Assembly: GCF_900018785.1 (NCBI RefSeq)
Contig: NZ_FCOY01000006.1
Location: 434,001 to 498,000, forward strand
Length of the DNA: 64,000 bases
Direction of reading: 5' to 3'
Origin: Xanthomonas massiliensis
Lineage (GTDB): Bacteria; Pseudomonadota; Gammaproteobacteria; Xanthomonadales; Xanthomonadaceae
Shown in pieces: positions 55,826 to 64,000 of the stretch (positions within the stretch are counted from its first letter, which is position 1; every line of letters begins with the position of its first letter). The translations under genes were made by a program, and so were the position numbers. The notes under the pieces are model-generated. The model saw only the letters and a program-made list of their open reading frames with translations, was not told where the DNA came from and ran no database searches.

Positions 55826-56602
55826 ATGATCGCTACGCTGCTGGCCCTGCAGGACACGGTGGTGGAATCGCTGCCGCCGGAAGTCACCAGTGCCGCCGCC
55901 CAGACCGCCGCCACCGCGGCGCACGGCGGAATCAACTATCTCGACCTGGTCGTCCGCGCCAGCATCCCGGTCAAGATCATCGTCGTGCTGCTGCTGGTCG
56001 GCTCGTTCGTCAGCTGGGTCATCATCTTCCGCAAGACCCGCGCGCTGAAGCAGGCCGACCGCGAGGCCGACGACTTCGAGGGCCGCTTCTGGTCCGGCGC
56101 CGACCTGGGCAAGCTCTACGCCGCCGCGGCCGACCGCAACCGTGTGGTCACCGGCATGGAGGCGATCTTCGAGTCCGGCTTCCGCGAGTTCTCGCGCCTG
56201 CGCGACCGCCGCCGGGTGGACGCCAACGCCCAGCTCGAAGGTGCCCAGCGCGCCATGCGCGCCACCTTCACCCGCGAGATGGGGCAGCTGGAGCGCAGCG
56301 TCGAACTGCTCGCCAACATCGGCTCCAACGCCCCGTACGTGGGCCTGGTCGGCACCGTGTTCGGCATCATGGTGACCATGCACGACATGGTCAGCAGCGG
56401 CGAGCAGGCCGGCATCGCCTCGGTCGCCCCGGGCATCTCCGAGGCGCTGATCGCCACCGCCATCGGCCTGTTCGTGGCCATCCCGGCGACCTGGGCCTAC
56501 AACCGCTTCACCAGCCACGTCGAGCGCCTGGCCATGCGCTACGAGACCTTCGCCGACGAGTTCAGCTCGATCCTGCAGCGCCAGGGTGCGGCCGAGGAAT
56601 AA
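55826..56602 (+). CDS. tolQ: Tol-Pal system proton channel subunit TolQ
   Basis: 258 residues, MotA/TolQ/ExbB fold with three membrane helices: about 45-65 (IIVVLLLVGSFVSWVIIF), about 165-190 (IGSNAPYVGLVGTVFGIMVTM) and 195-225 (GISEALIATAIGLFVAIPATWAYN). TolQ with TolR makes the proton channel that powers TolA. The conserved Thr in TVFGIM and TAIGLF lines the channel. Confidence 0.97.
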   Translation: MIATLLALQDTVVESLPPEVTSAAAQTAATAAHGGINYLDLVVRASIPVKIIVVLLLVGSFVSWVIIFRKTRALKQADREADDFEGRFWSGADLGKLYAAAADRNRVVTGMEAIFESGFREFSRLRDRRRVDANAQLEGAQRAMRATFTREMGQLERSVELLANIGSNAPYVGLVGTVFGIMVTMHDMVSSGEQAGIASVAPGISEALIATAIGLFVAIPATWAYNRFTSHVERLAMRYETFADEFSSILQRQGAAEE

Positions 56603-56632
56603 GCCGCCGGTCCACCGGACCCGGGAGTCCCC

Positions 56633-57073
56633 ATGATCTCCACCATCTCCTACCGCAAGCGGCGCAAGCTCAAGTCCGAGATCAACGTCGTGCCCTACAT
56701 CGACGTGATGCTGGTGCTGCTCATCATCTTCATGGTCACCGCGCCGCTGCTGACCCTGAGCGTGGACGTGGAACTGCCCAATTCCCGCGCCAAGGCGCTG
56801 GAAAGCAAGCAGGACCCGATCACCGTGACCGTGGACAGCCAGGGCGCGCTGGCGCTCAAGCTGCCCGACGCCAAGTCGCCGCAGCCGATGGACCGCGACC
56901 AGCTGGAGCAGCACCTGGCCGCGATCGTGGCCCAGGACAAGGACGCGCGCGTAATCGTCGCCGCCGACCGGGCCGTGCCCTACCAGAAGGTCATGGACGC
57001 GCTGGACGCGCTGAAGGCGGCCAAGGTGGAAAAGGTCGGCCTGATTTCCGACGCCGGTGGCAATGCACGCTGA
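56633..57073 (+). CDS. tolR: Tol-Pal system protein TolR
   Basis: 146 residues, one N-terminal membrane helix (VVPYIDVMLVLLIIFMVTAPL) carrying the proton-carrying Asp in YIDVML, then a periplasmic domain (ITVTVDSQGALALKL ... VIVAADRAVPYQKVMDALDAL). ExbD/TolR family. The stop overlaps the tolA start by 11 bp. Confidence 0.97.
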   Translation: MISTISYRKRRKLKSEINVVPYIDVMLVLLIIFMVTAPLLTLSVDVELPNSRAKALESKQDPITVTVDSQGALALKLPDAKSPQPMDRDQLEQHLAAIVAQDKDARVIVAADRAVPYQKVMDALDALKAAKVEKVGLISDAGGNAR

Positions 57074-58145
57074 CGCGCTACCGCTGCAAGCCCCGCGCGA
57101 GGGCGGCTGGGGCCGGGCGATCGCGCTCGCGCTGCTGGTCCACCTGCTGGTGCTGGCGGTGTTCCTGCTGGCCTGGATGTGGTCGCCGCAGCGGCAGGTC
57201 GAGCCGGCCGCCGGCGATCCGACCATCGAGGCCAGCATGGACGTGTCCGCGGCCGAGGCCCGGTCCGCCCGCCAGGCGCTGGCGCAGGCGGCCCAGTCCG
57301 CGGTCGCGCCGCCGCCGGTCCCCGCGCCGCTGCCCGAGCCGGCCGAGGAAGACACCGTGCCGCCACCGCAGCCGGTGCCCGAGCCGCGCCCGCAGGACGC
57401 CCAGACCAAGCCGCAGCCACAGGCCCAGGAGCGCGTGGCCCAGCCCGACAAAACCGACCAGGACGAGGTCAAGGCGCTGGCCATCTCCCAGGAGACCGCC
57501 CGGAAGGAGCAGGAGGCCAAGCGGCGCCAGGAACAGATCGACCTGACCGAACGCCAGCGCCAGCAGGAGGCCGAGCAGAAGCAGCGCCTGGCCAGGCAGC
57601 AGCAGGAAGAACAGCAGAAGAAGATCGCCGAGCAGCAGGCGCAGGCGGCCGCCCAGGCCGAGCGCGAGAAGAAGCTGGCGCAGATCCGCCAGGCCCGCGC
57701 CCAGGCCGAGAAGGAGGCGCAGCTGGCCGAGCAGCGCCTCAAGCAACTGGCCGACGCCAAGGCGCGCGCGGCTTCCACCACCGCCTCGGCGGCGGCCGCC
57801 GCCGCATCCGGCGCGGGCCAGTCCGCGGCGCGCCCGGCGCCGGGGCAGGGCGGCACCAACACCGACCTGGCCGCGCGCTACGCCGCGGCGATCCAGGCCG
57901 CGGTGCTGGCGCAATGGGTGCGCCCGGACTCGGTGCCGCTGGGGCAGAAGTGCACGGTCAACATCCGCCAGCTGCCGGGCGGGCAGGTGATCGAGGCCAA
58001 GGTCGCGGCCGGCTGTCCCTACGACGATGCCGGCAAGCGTTCCGTCGAGGCGGCGGTGCTGCGTGCGCAGCCGTTGCCCTACCGGGGCTTCGAATCGGTG
58101 TTCCAGCGCGACCTGACCTTCCATTTCACCGCGCAGGACCGCTGA
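57063..58145 (+). CDS. tolA: Tol-Pal system protein TolA
   Basis: 360 residues from ATG 57063; a GTG two codons upstream is less likely. One membrane helix near residues 20-40 (IALALLVHLLVLAVFLLAW), a Pro-rich stretch (about 85-130), a long Ala/Gln/Lys/Glu-rich helical domain (about 140-260) and a C-terminal TonB-like domain (RYAAAIQAAVLAQWVRPDSV ... KCTVNIRQLPGGQVIEAKV ... VEAAVLRAQPLPYRG). TolA spans the periplasm to reach Pal. Confidence 0.95.
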   Translation: MHADALPLQAPREGGWGRAIALALLVHLLVLAVFLLAWMWSPQRQVEPAAGDPTIEASMDVSAAEARSARQALAQAAQSAVAPPPVPAPLPEPAEEDTVPPPQPVPEPRPQDAQTKPQPQAQERVAQPDKTDQDEVKALAISQETARKEQEAKRRQEQIDLTERQRQQEAEQKQRLARQQQEEQQKKIAEQQAQAAAQAEREKKLAQIRQARAQAEKEAQLAEQRLKQLADAKARAASTTASAAAAAASGAGQSAARPAPGQGGTNTDLAARYAAAIQAAVLAQWVRPDSVPLGQKCTVNIRQLPGGQVIEAKVAAGCPYDDAGKRSVEAAVLRAQPLPYRGFESVFQRDLTFHFTAQDR

Positions 58146-58263
58146 TCGCCGCTGTCGCCCCGGTCATCGGGTTTTCACGCCGCCTTCGTTCATGATTGCG
58201 AAAATGTTCACTCGGTGCCTGTTAAGGGTGCTCGGTACCGCTTTCCTACCGTTCGAGAGATCC

Positions 58264-59586
58264 ATGAAGAAACTGCCGCACTGGCTTGTCCTCGTCCTTG
58301 CCGCGCTCCTGCTGCCGTTCGCCGCCCAGGCCCAGCAGAAGGGGCTGGAAATCGACATCGTGGGCGGCAATGCCTCGGCCACGCCCATCACCATCGTGCC
58401 CATGCCCTACCAGGGCTCGGCGGCCGCGCCGGAGACCGACGTGGCGGCGGTGGTGCGCGCCGACCTGGACCGTTCCGGCCAGTTCCGCACGCTGCCGGAA
58501 GCGCAGATCGTGGAGCGCCCGACGCGCGGCAGCGAGATCCAGTTCGCCACCTGGCGCGCGCTCAAGCAGGACTACATCGTGGTCGGGCGCGTGCTCGACG
58601 CCGGCGCCGGTGCCTACCGGGTCGAGTACGAGATGTTCGACGTGGCCTCGGGCAACCGCCTGCTCGGGCTGGCACTGACCGCCCGCGCCAGCGCGATGCG
58701 CGACGTCGCCCACCAGATGGCCGACGCGATCTACGAGAAGATCACCGGCGTGCGTGGCGCGTTCTGGACCCGCATCGCCTACGTGACCGCGGTCGGCACC
58801 GGCAACAACATCCGCTACGCGCTGATGGTGGCCGACTCGGACGGCTGGAACCCGCAGACCATCGTCCGCTCGGCCGAGCCGATCCTGTCGCCGGCGTGGA
58901 GCCCGGACGGCAGGAAGCTGGCCTACGTCAGCTTCGAGCGCGGCAATTCGGCCATCTACGTGCAGGACATCGCCACCGGCGGGCGCGAACTGGTGGCCAG
59001 TTTCCGCGGCATCAACAGTGCCCCGGCGTTCTCGCCGGACGGCCGCAGGCTGGCCATGTCGCTCTCGCGCAGCGGCAACCCCGAGCTGTACGTGATGGAC
59101 CTGGGCAGCAAGCAGCTCACCCAGCTGACCAACAACTACGGCATCGACACCGAACCGGTGTGGAGCGCGGACGGCACCAGCATCTACTTCACCTCCGACC
59201 GTGGCGGCCGCCCGCAGATCTACAAGGTCTCCGCCTCCGGCGGCGGCGCCAGCCGGGTGACGTTCCAGGGCAACTACAACGCCAAGGCCACCGTGTCCTA
59301 CGACGACAAGAAGCTCGCCGTGGCGCAGGGGGCCGGCAACACCTACAAGATCGCCATGATGGACAGCAGCCTCGGCTCCCCGCGCTGGAGCACGCTGTCC
59401 CCGGGCTCGCTCGACGAGTCCCCCAGTTTCGCGCCCAATGCCAGCATGATCATCTACGCAGCCCGGGAAGGAGGCCGCGGCGTCCTGTACGTCGTGTCCG
59501 CCGACGGCCGGGTGCGGCAGAGGCTCGTGCTGGCCGACGGCGACGTGAGAGAACCCGCGTGGTCGCCGTACCGGACCGCTCGGTAA
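58264..59586 (+). CDS. tolB: Tol-Pal system protein TolB
   Basis: 440 residues from ATG 58264 with GAGAG upstream; the in-frame ATG at 58192 would place a basic extension before the signal peptide MKKLPHWLVLVLAALLLPFAAQAQQ. The N-terminal alpha/beta domain precedes a six-bladed propeller with repeats SPAWSPDGRKLAYVSF, APAFSPDGRRLAMSLS, EPVWSADGTSIYFTSDRGG and EPAWSPYR. TolB is periplasmic and binds Pal and TolA. Confidence 0.97.
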   Translation: MKKLPHWLVLVLAALLLPFAAQAQQKGLEIDIVGGNASATPITIVPMPYQGSAAAPETDVAAVVRADLDRSGQFRTLPEAQIVERPTRGSEIQFATWRALKQDYIVVGRVLDAGAGAYRVEYEMFDVASGNRLLGLALTARASAMRDVAHQMADAIYEKITGVRGAFWTRIAYVTAVGTGNNIRYALMVADSDGWNPQTIVRSAEPILSPAWSPDGRKLAYVSFERGNSAIYVQDIATGGRELVASFRGINSAPAFSPDGRRLAMSLSRSGNPELYVMDLGSKQLTQLTNNYGIDTEPVWSADGTSIYFTSDRGGRPQIYKVSASGGGASRVTFQGNYNAKATVSYDDKKLAVAQGAGNTYKIAMMDSSLGSPRWSTLSPGSLDESPSFAPNASMIIYAAREGGRGVLYVVSADGRVRQRLVLADGDVREPAWSPYRTAR

Positions 59587-59645
59587 ATGTTAATATTTTG
59601 CTGCGTCAATCCACCCTTGGCCTAGGAGCCATCAAAGGTATCGCC

Positions 59646-60164
59646 ATGAACAAGTCCACCCGTGTTCTGCTTGTTTCGATGATGTCTGTTGCCGTCCTCG
59701 CCGGCTGTTCGAAGAAGGTGAAGGAGACCCCGCCGCCGGCGGAGCCCGCCTACACCGGTCCGAGCCAGTCCACCGGTCCGTCCACCTCCGGCCTGTACGG
59801 TCCGGGCGACCTGGACACCGATGCCTGCCTGCGTCAGCGCGTCGTCTACTTCGACTTCGACAAGGACGACGTGAAGCCGGAGTTCCAGGCCATCATGGCT
59901 TGCCATGCCAAGTACCTGCGTGACCGCCCGTCCTCGCGCATCACCCTGCAGGGCAACACCGACGAGCGCGGCAGCCGTGCCTACAACCAGGCCCTGGGCG
60001 AGCGTCGTGCCAACGCGGTGTCCTCGGCGCTGCAGGCCAACGGCGGTTCGGCCAGCCAGCTGACCGAAGTCAGCTACGGCGAGGAGCGTCCGGTCTGCAC
60101 CGAGTCCAACGAGGACTGCTGGGCCAAGAACCGTCGCGTCGAGATCGTGTACACGGCGCAGTAA
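59646..60164 (+). CDS. pal: Peptidoglycan-associated lipoprotein Pal
   Basis: 172 residues. Lipoprotein signal with lipobox VLAGC (Cys21). OmpA-like domain: VVYFDFDKDDVKPEFQAIMACHAKYL, LQGNTDERGSRAYNQALGERRANAV and KNRRVEIVYTAQ, with the peptidoglycan-binding Asp and Arg. Four Cys in the domain (CLRQR, ACHAK, VCTES, DCWAK) could pair. An AT-rich stretch with TAATAT at 59591-59596 could be an internal promoter. Confidence 0.97.
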   Translation: MNKSTRVLLVSMMSVAVLAGCSKKVKETPPPAEPAYTGPSQSTGPSTSGLYGPGDLDTDACLRQRVVYFDFDKDDVKPEFQAIMACHAKYLRDRPSSRITLQGNTDERGSRAYNQALGERRANAVSSALQANGGSASQLTEVSYGEERPVCTESNEDCWAKNRRVEIVYTAQ

Positions 60165-60167
60165 TCC

Positions 60168-60971
60168 ATGCGTCTTCGTCTGCTATCGACGATGTTCGTT
60201 GCGGCGGCCCTGGTGGCCGCCGCACCGGCATGGGCGCAGCGCGCCAGCCTTGCCGACCGCGTGGCCGCGCTGGAGGCACAGGCCAACAATGGCCAGGCCA
60301 ACATGGAGCTGCTCAACCAGATCCAGCAGTTGCGCGACCAGGTCCGCGCCCAGCAGGGCACCATCGAGGATCTGCAACACCAGAACGACCAGCTCAAGCA
60401 GCAGATGCAGGACCAGTACCTGGACCTGGACGGCCGCTTGAACCGGCTGGAAGGGGGGGCAGGTGCACCGGCGGTGGCTCCGCCCGCGCCAGCCAAGCCC
60501 GCGGCGGCCAAGGCCGCCGCCTCCGCGACCGGCGAGACGGCTCCCGCGGTCCACGGCGATGCCGGTTCCCTGGCAGCGGCCGCGGACGAGCGCGGTGCCT
60601 ACAACGTCGCCTTCGACGCACTCAAGAACGGCAAGTACGACGAGTCGGCGCAGCTGTTCCAGCAATTCCTGGACCAGTATCCCAATGGCGTCTACGCGCC
60701 CAACGCGCTGTACTGGCTGGGCGAAAGCTATTACGCCACCCGCAATTTCCAGCTGGCGGAGGCGCAGTTCCGCGATCTGCTGGCACGCTACCCGACCCAC
60801 GACAAGGCCTCCGGTGGCATGCTCAAGCTGGGCCTGTCCCTGTATGGGGAAGGCAAGAACCAGCCTGCCGAGCAGGTCCTGCAGCAGGTCATCACCCAAT
60901 ATCCGAACACCGACGCGGCGCGCGTGGCCCAGGATCGCCTGCAGGCGATCAAGATCGGCCAGCTGCACTGA
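60168..60971 (+). CDS. ybgF: Tol-Pal coordinator YbgF/CpoB
   Basis: 267 residues. Signal peptide MRLRLLSTMFVAAALVAAAPAWAQ; coiled coil about 27-95 (LADRVAALEAQANNGQANME...); Ala/Pro linker; TPR domain about 140-267 (AYNVAFDALKNGKYDESAQLFQQFLDQYP, NALYWLGESYYATRNFQLAEAQFRDLL). CpoB coordinates Tol-Pal with peptidoglycan synthesis at division. The start is 3 bp after the pal stop. Confidence 0.96.
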   Translation: MRLRLLSTMFVAAALVAAAPAWAQRASLADRVAALEAQANNGQANMELLNQIQQLRDQVRAQQGTIEDLQHQNDQLKQQMQDQYLDLDGRLNRLEGGAGAPAVAPPAPAKPAAAKAAASATGETAPAVHGDAGSLAAAADERGAYNVAFDALKNGKYDESAQLFQQFLDQYPNGVYAPNALYWLGESYYATRNFQLAEAQFRDLLARYPTHDKASGGMLKLGLSLYGEGKNQPAEQVLQQVITQYPNTDAARVAQDRLQAIKIGQLH

Positions 60972-60997
60972 GTCGTGCCGGGTCCGGCCCGATCGTC

Positions 60998-61029
60998 GGC
61001 GTCGCGCGAGCGGCGCCGTATTCGTTTTT
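60998..61029 (+). terminator. Possible terminator after ybgF
   Basis: Stem GGCGTCGC (60998-61005) and GCGGCGCC (61010-61017), with one T-G mismatch, loop 4, then GTATTCGTTTTTCC. It may reduce read-through into queE. Confidence 0.45.
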
Positions 61030-61047
61030 CCTTCCCGCCGACATTGC

Positions 61048-61731
61048 ATGAGCACCGCCGCCACGCCCAGCGAGATCGTCCAGTCGCCCTTGCCGCGGCT
61101 GAAGATCACCGAGGTCTTCCTGTCGCTGCAGGGAGAGGCGGAGAGTGCGGGCTGGCCGACCGTGTTCGTGCGCCTGACCGGCTGTCCGCTGCGTTGCCGC
61201 TACTGCGACACCGAGTACGCCTTCCACGGCGGCCAGTGGCGCGATATCGACGACCTGGTGGCCGAGGTCGTCGGCCATGGCGTGCGCCATGTATGCGTGA
61301 CCGGCGGCGAGCCGCTGGCGCAGAAGCGCTGCCTGGTCCTGCTGCGCCGGCTGTGCGATGCCGGGCTGGACGTGTCGCTGGAAACCTCCGGCGCCCTGGA
61401 CGTGTCGGCGGTGGATGCGCGGGTTTCGCGCGTGGTCGACGTCAAGACGCCCGGTTCGGGCGAGGCGCATCGCAATCGCTGGGAGAACCTGCCGCTGCTG
61501 ACCGCGCGCGACCAGGTCAAGTTCGTGCTGTGCAGCCGCCAGGATTACGATTGGGCGTGCGAGGTGCTGGCCGAGCACCGCCTGGACCGCACCTGCACGG
61601 TGTGGTTCTCGCCGAGCAAGGACCAGGTGTCCCCGCGCGAGCTGGCCGACTGGATCGTGGCCGACCGCCTGCCGGTGCGTTTCCAGCTGCAGCTGCACAA
61701 GCTGCTCTGGAACGACGAGCCCGGGCGCTGA
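61048..61731 (+). CDS. queE: 7-carboxy-7-deazaguanine synthase
   Basis: 227 residues from ATG 61048. Radical-SAM motif CxxxCxxC is in [16 protein letters not shown], with [19 protein letters not shown] before it, the SAM-binding [11 protein letters not shown] and LETSGALDV. It converts 6-carboxytetrahydropterin to 7-carboxy-7-deazaguanine in queuosine synthesis. queC, the next enzyme of the pathway, follows. Confidence 0.96.
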   Translation: MSTAATPSEIVQSPLPRLKITEVFLSLQGEAESAGWPTVFVRLTGCPLRCRYCDTEYAFHGGQWRDIDDLVAEVVGHGVRHVCVTGGEPLAQKRCLVLLRRLCDAGLDVSLETSGALDVSAVDARVSRVVDVKTPGSGEAHRNRWENLPLLTARDQVKFVLCSRQDYDWACEVLAEHRLDRTCTVWFSPSKDQVSPRELADWIVADRLPVRFQLQLHKLLWNDEPGR

Positions 61732-61810
61732 GCGAGGGCCGATCGCTCCATCGCGACGGCGGCCCGTGGCTTCACTCCTCTTTCCCTACAACGAATTACG
61801 GCTTCAACCA

Positions 61811-62479
61811 ATGAAGAAAGCAGTCGTGCTGCTGTCCGGGGGCATGGATTCCGCCGTCGTCGTCGCCATGGCCCAGGAACAGGGTTTCCAGGTGCATGCC
61901 CTGAGCGTGCGCTATGGCCAGCGCCATACCTCCGAACTGGACGCCGCCCGCCGCGTGGCACAGGCGGCCGCGGTGGCCGAGCACAAGATCGTGGACGTGG
62001 ACCTGCGCAGCATCGGCGGCTCGGCCCTGACGTCCGACGCAATCGAGGTGCCGGAGGCCGGCGGCGAGGGCATCCCCTCGACCTACGTGCCCGCCCGCAA
62101 CACCATCATGCTGTCGCTGGCGCTGGGCTGGGCCGAGGTGCTGGGCGCCAACGACCTGTTCTGCGGGGTCAATGCGGTGGACTATTCCGGCTATCCCGAT
62201 TGCCGGCCGGAATTCGTCGCCGCCTTCGAGCGGCTGGCCAACCTGGCCACCAAGGCCGGCGTGCAGGGTGCCGGCCTGCACGTGCATGCCCCGCTGCAGT
62301 ACCTGAGCAAGGCCGACATCGCGCGCGAAGGCGTGCGCCTGGGCGTGGACTTCGGGCTCACCGTCTCGTGCTACCGCGCCGATGCGCAGGGCCGCGCCTG
62401 CGGCCATTGCGACGCCTGCCGGCTGCGTGCCGACGGCTTCGCCAGCGCCGGCATCGCCGACCCGACGCGCTACGCCTGA
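61811..62479 (+). CDS. queC: 7-cyano-7-deazaguanine synthase
   Basis: 222 residues from ATG 61811 ([22 protein letters not shown]), the PP-loop SGGMDS being at residues 9-14; an upstream TTG/GTG-start extension is not supported. Zinc ligands are in the C-terminal [24 protein letters not shown]. It turns 7-carboxy-7-deazaguanine into preQ0 with ATP and ammonia. The gene ends 88 bp before tRNA-Lys. Confidence 0.96.
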   Translation: MKKAVVLLSGGMDSAVVVAMAQEQGFQVHALSVRYGQRHTSELDAARRVAQAAAVAEHKIVDVDLRSIGGSALTSDAIEVPEAGGEGIPSTYVPARNTIMLSLALGWAEVLGANDLFCGVNAVDYSGYPDCRPEFVAAFERLANLATKAGVQGAGLHVHAPLQYLSKADIAREGVRLGVDFGLTVSCYRADAQGRACGHCDACRLRADGFASAGIADPTRYA

Positions 62480-62567
62480 TTTCGTCCACTTGCCGGGCTG
62501 GGGTAGAATGCCTGACCCGGCATCAGGCCGGCGGGCATGTCTGCCCCTTCCGCGCCGCCTCGGCACC

Positions 62568-62643
62568 GGGTCGTTAGCTCAGTCGGTAGAGCATCGGACT
62601 TTTAATCCGCTGGTCGTCGGTTCGATTCCGACACGACCCACCA
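62568..62643 (+). tRNA. tRNA-Lys (anticodon UUU)
   Basis: 76 nt. Acceptor GGGTCGT (62568-62574) pairs with ACGACCC (62633-62639), followed by ACCA with the CCA end encoded. The D-arm TAGCTCAGTCGGTAGAGCA, the anticodon loop CTTTTAA with anticodon TTT, and the T-loop TTCGATT are all present. Confidence 0.98.
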
Positions 62644-62751
62644 TCCAGATCCAGGCACCCGCGTAGTGGCGTGGGGTTCTCCGTGGAACCGGGTGCGCTC
62701 CGTCATCCGGACATGCGGGGAGGGAGATGGCCGGTCACCCGCCGCTACGAA

Positions 62752-62775
62752 GAAAGGCGCCTTCCGGCGCCTTTC
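62752..62775. terminator. Hairpin between tRNA-Lys and the hypothetical gene, possibly bidirectional
   Basis: Stem GAAAGGCGCC (62752-62761) and complement (62766-62775), loop TTCC. It can end transcripts from the tRNA side (CTTTCTCGTGTTT) and from the convergent hypothetical gene. Confidence 0.65.
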
Positions 62776-62822
62776 TCGTGTTTGCGTGCCGCCGGGCTAT
62801 CCGGCGATCGGGCCGCCATGTG

Positions 62823-63302
62823 TCACCAGCGCGGGCCGAACGGGCCGCCGAAGTAGCCGGGGCCGGATTCCTTGCCGACGCTGATGCTGACGCCGATCTG
62901 GTGGGCGTTGCCGTCGTCGTCGTAGTAGGTCTTGCAGGAATTCAGGTTCGCCGCCTGCCAGTTGCTGTTGCCGCCGCGCCGCGAGTAGCCCATGCCGGCG
63001 GAGACGGCGCCATGCAGCTGGCCTTGGCAGGCCTCGGCCTGGGCCTGTGCGTTCTGCACGGCCGGCGTCTGCTTGGAGGCAGGGACGCCGCTGGTGTCGC
63101 CGTACCAGGTGCCGGGCGGGTCGCCGGCGTGGCCGGACTCGTTGCGGTAGCGGATCGGCGAGTCCGGCACGCTCAGGTCCAGGCCGCTGCCGTCCGTGGC
63201 GGCACTGTCGCCCGTGGCCTGGGCGGCGGTGGAGACGGTGTCCTGGGCCCAGGCGGGCGCGGCGAGCAACAGGCCGATCAGGGCGAAGTGGACGCGATTC
63301 AT
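62823..63302 (-). CDS. Exported hypothetical protein
   Basis: 159 residues from ATG 63302 with GGAGAT upstream. Signal peptide MNRVHFALIGLLLAAPAWAQ. The mature protein is rich in Gly, Ser, Gln and Asn and has a Cys pair (EACQGQ, NSCKTYY) that may form a disulfide. Segments such as SAGMGYSRRGGNSNWQAAN and GVSISVGKESGPGYFGG give it a low-complexity C-terminus. I recognise no family. It is convergent with tRNA-Lys and lies downstream of recQ. Confidence 0.7.
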   Translation of the reverse strand: MNRVHFALIGLLLAAPAWAQDTVSTAAQATGDSAATDGSGLDLSVPDSPIRYRNESGHAGDPPGTWYGDTSGVPASKQTPAVQNAQAQAEACQGQLHGAVSAGMGYSRRGGNSNWQAANLNSCKTYYDDDGNAHQIGVSISVGKESGPGYFGGPFGPRW

Positions 63303-63423
63303 GCTGATCTCCAAGGCATGCCGGCGATGCTCGCCGGATCGGGCCACGTTAGCAACGGACGCTTGAACCGGTGCTGTCGTCGGCGGCGGATTTTCGTTGC
63401 GGAACCGGCACATGCAGCTGCAT

Positions 63424-64000
63424 TCAGCCATTTTCGCGGACCACCTCGAGCAGGCGCTGGCCGTAGCGTTCCAGCTTGGTGCCGCCGATGCCGCCCACCC
63501 GGGCCAGCGCCTCCGGCGCGGTGGGCCGCTGTTCGGCGATGTTGCGCAGGGTGCTGTCGTGGAAGATGACGAAGGCCGGCACGCCCTGTTCGCGCGCCAG
63601 GTCCGCGCGCAGGTTGCGCAGGGCGTTGAACAGGGCCAGGTCCTGCGGGGCGACCGACAGGCCGCTGCGTGGCCGGGTGCCGCGTTCGTGCGAGGCCGAC
63701 GACGGCGCTTCGCGGCGCAGCATGATCTGGCGCCGGCCCTTGAGGACCTCGCGGCTGCCGTCGGTGAGGCGCAGGCTGCCGTGGCCCTCGGCGTCCACCG
63801 CCAGCAGGCCGCCGGCGACCAGCTGGCGGAACACGCCACGCCAGGTGGCGGTGGTCAGGTCGCGGCCGATGCCCCAGGTGCTGAGCCGGTCGTGGCCGAA
63901 CTGGCGCACCTTCTCGCTCTCGCTGCCGCGCAGGATCTCGATCAGGTGGTTGACGCCGAAGCGCTGGCCGCTGCGGTAGACGCAGCTCAGCGCCTTCTGC
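63424..64000 (-). CDS. recQ: ATP-dependent DNA helicase RecQ (C-terminal part)
   Basis: The frame is open through the right window edge, so the helicase core lies outside. Visible parts are the end of the zinc/RQC domain (QKALSCVYRSGQRFGVNHLIEILRG, SEKVRQFGHDRLSTWGIG) and a C-terminal HRDC domain (DLALFNALRNLRADLAREQ, PAFVIFHDSTLRNIAEQRP, LARVGGIGGTKLERYGQRLLEVV). RecQ unwinds DNA in recombination and fork repair. The HRDC domain is complete. Confidence 0.95.
   Translation of the reverse strand, partial: QKALSCVYRSGQRFGVNHLIEILRGSESEKVRQFGHDRLSTWGIGRDLTTATWRGVFRQLVAGGLLAVDAEGHGSLRLTDGSREVLKGRRQIMLRREAPSSASHERGTRPRSGLSVAPQDLALFNALRNLRADLAREQGVPAFVIFHDSTLRNIAEQRPTAPEALARVGGIGGTKLERYGQRLLEVVRENG

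Noticed and set aside
61732-61810. preQ1 riboswitch before queC
   Set aside because: The 79-bp leader shows no recognisable aptamer core or A-rich pseudoknot tail.

Overview
The window is high-GC, gene-dense chromosomal DNA, most likely from a member of the Xanthomonadaceae (Lysobacter, Luteimonas or Pseudoxanthomonas type). The support is the gene content and order: a gap-pgk-pyk-class I fba glycolytic run, otsB-GH15-otsA, a ruvC-ruvA-kup-ruvB-ybgC-tolQRAB-pal-ybgF-queE-queC-tRNA-Lys block, large TonB-dependent receptors, a BlaI/M56-TonB pair, and REP-like repeats of the kind common in this family. I see no prophage, transposase, CRISPR array, rRNA or plasmid function. The genus is an inference.

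Layout. 1-4550: end of a propeller-amidohydrolase, then a BlaI repressor, an M56 peptidase with a TonB C-domain and a TonB-like lipoprotein, behind a promoter carrying two copies of an operator-like dyad. 4596-7710: minus-strand flavin reductase, MBL hydrolase, S1/P1 nuclease and OmpW, the last preceded by a perfect FNR/Anr box. 7823-14001: glycolytic genes gap, pgk, a shortened HAD phosphatase, pyk and fba. 14002-18733: dienelactone hydrolase, macro-domain protein, and cysK divergent from a CysB-type regulator. 18756-22733: trehalose operon otsB-GH15-otsA. 22921-30034: TonB receptor, DUF3574 lipoprotein, TolC-type channel, poxB. 30035-30447: nested inverted repeats. 30448-37318: permease, alpha/beta hydrolase, clpB behind a sigma-32 promoter, and a frameshifted metY. 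37374-43301: sugar porter, Kef/YbaL antiporter, second TonB receptor. 43911-51055: ABC-F ATPase, a disrupted DUF3011 gene, aspS, a GNAT enzyme, a small hydrolase, yebC. 51144-62643: ruv, kup, tol-pal, queuosine genes and tRNA-Lys(UUU). The end holds a secreted hypothetical protein and the 3' part of recQ.

Most genes serve central functions: lower glycolysis, cysteine and methionine sulfur metabolism, trehalose as compatible solute, Holliday-junction processing, envelope integrity through Tol-Pal, and 7-deazaguanine tRNA modification.

The most unusual observation is at 46494-46988. A gene for a secreted tandem-DUF3011 protein is interrupted by a 92-bp segment (46674-46765) in the opposite orientation. 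The segment ends in imperfect inverted repeats. Flipping it on paper restores one uninterrupted 164-codon reading frame with two complete domains. It could be a micro-inversion, a phase-variable switch or an assembly artefact. Other points of note are an HAD phosphatase lacking its motif II region, the metY frameshift, a duplicated fba tail and a nested palindromic repeat unit.
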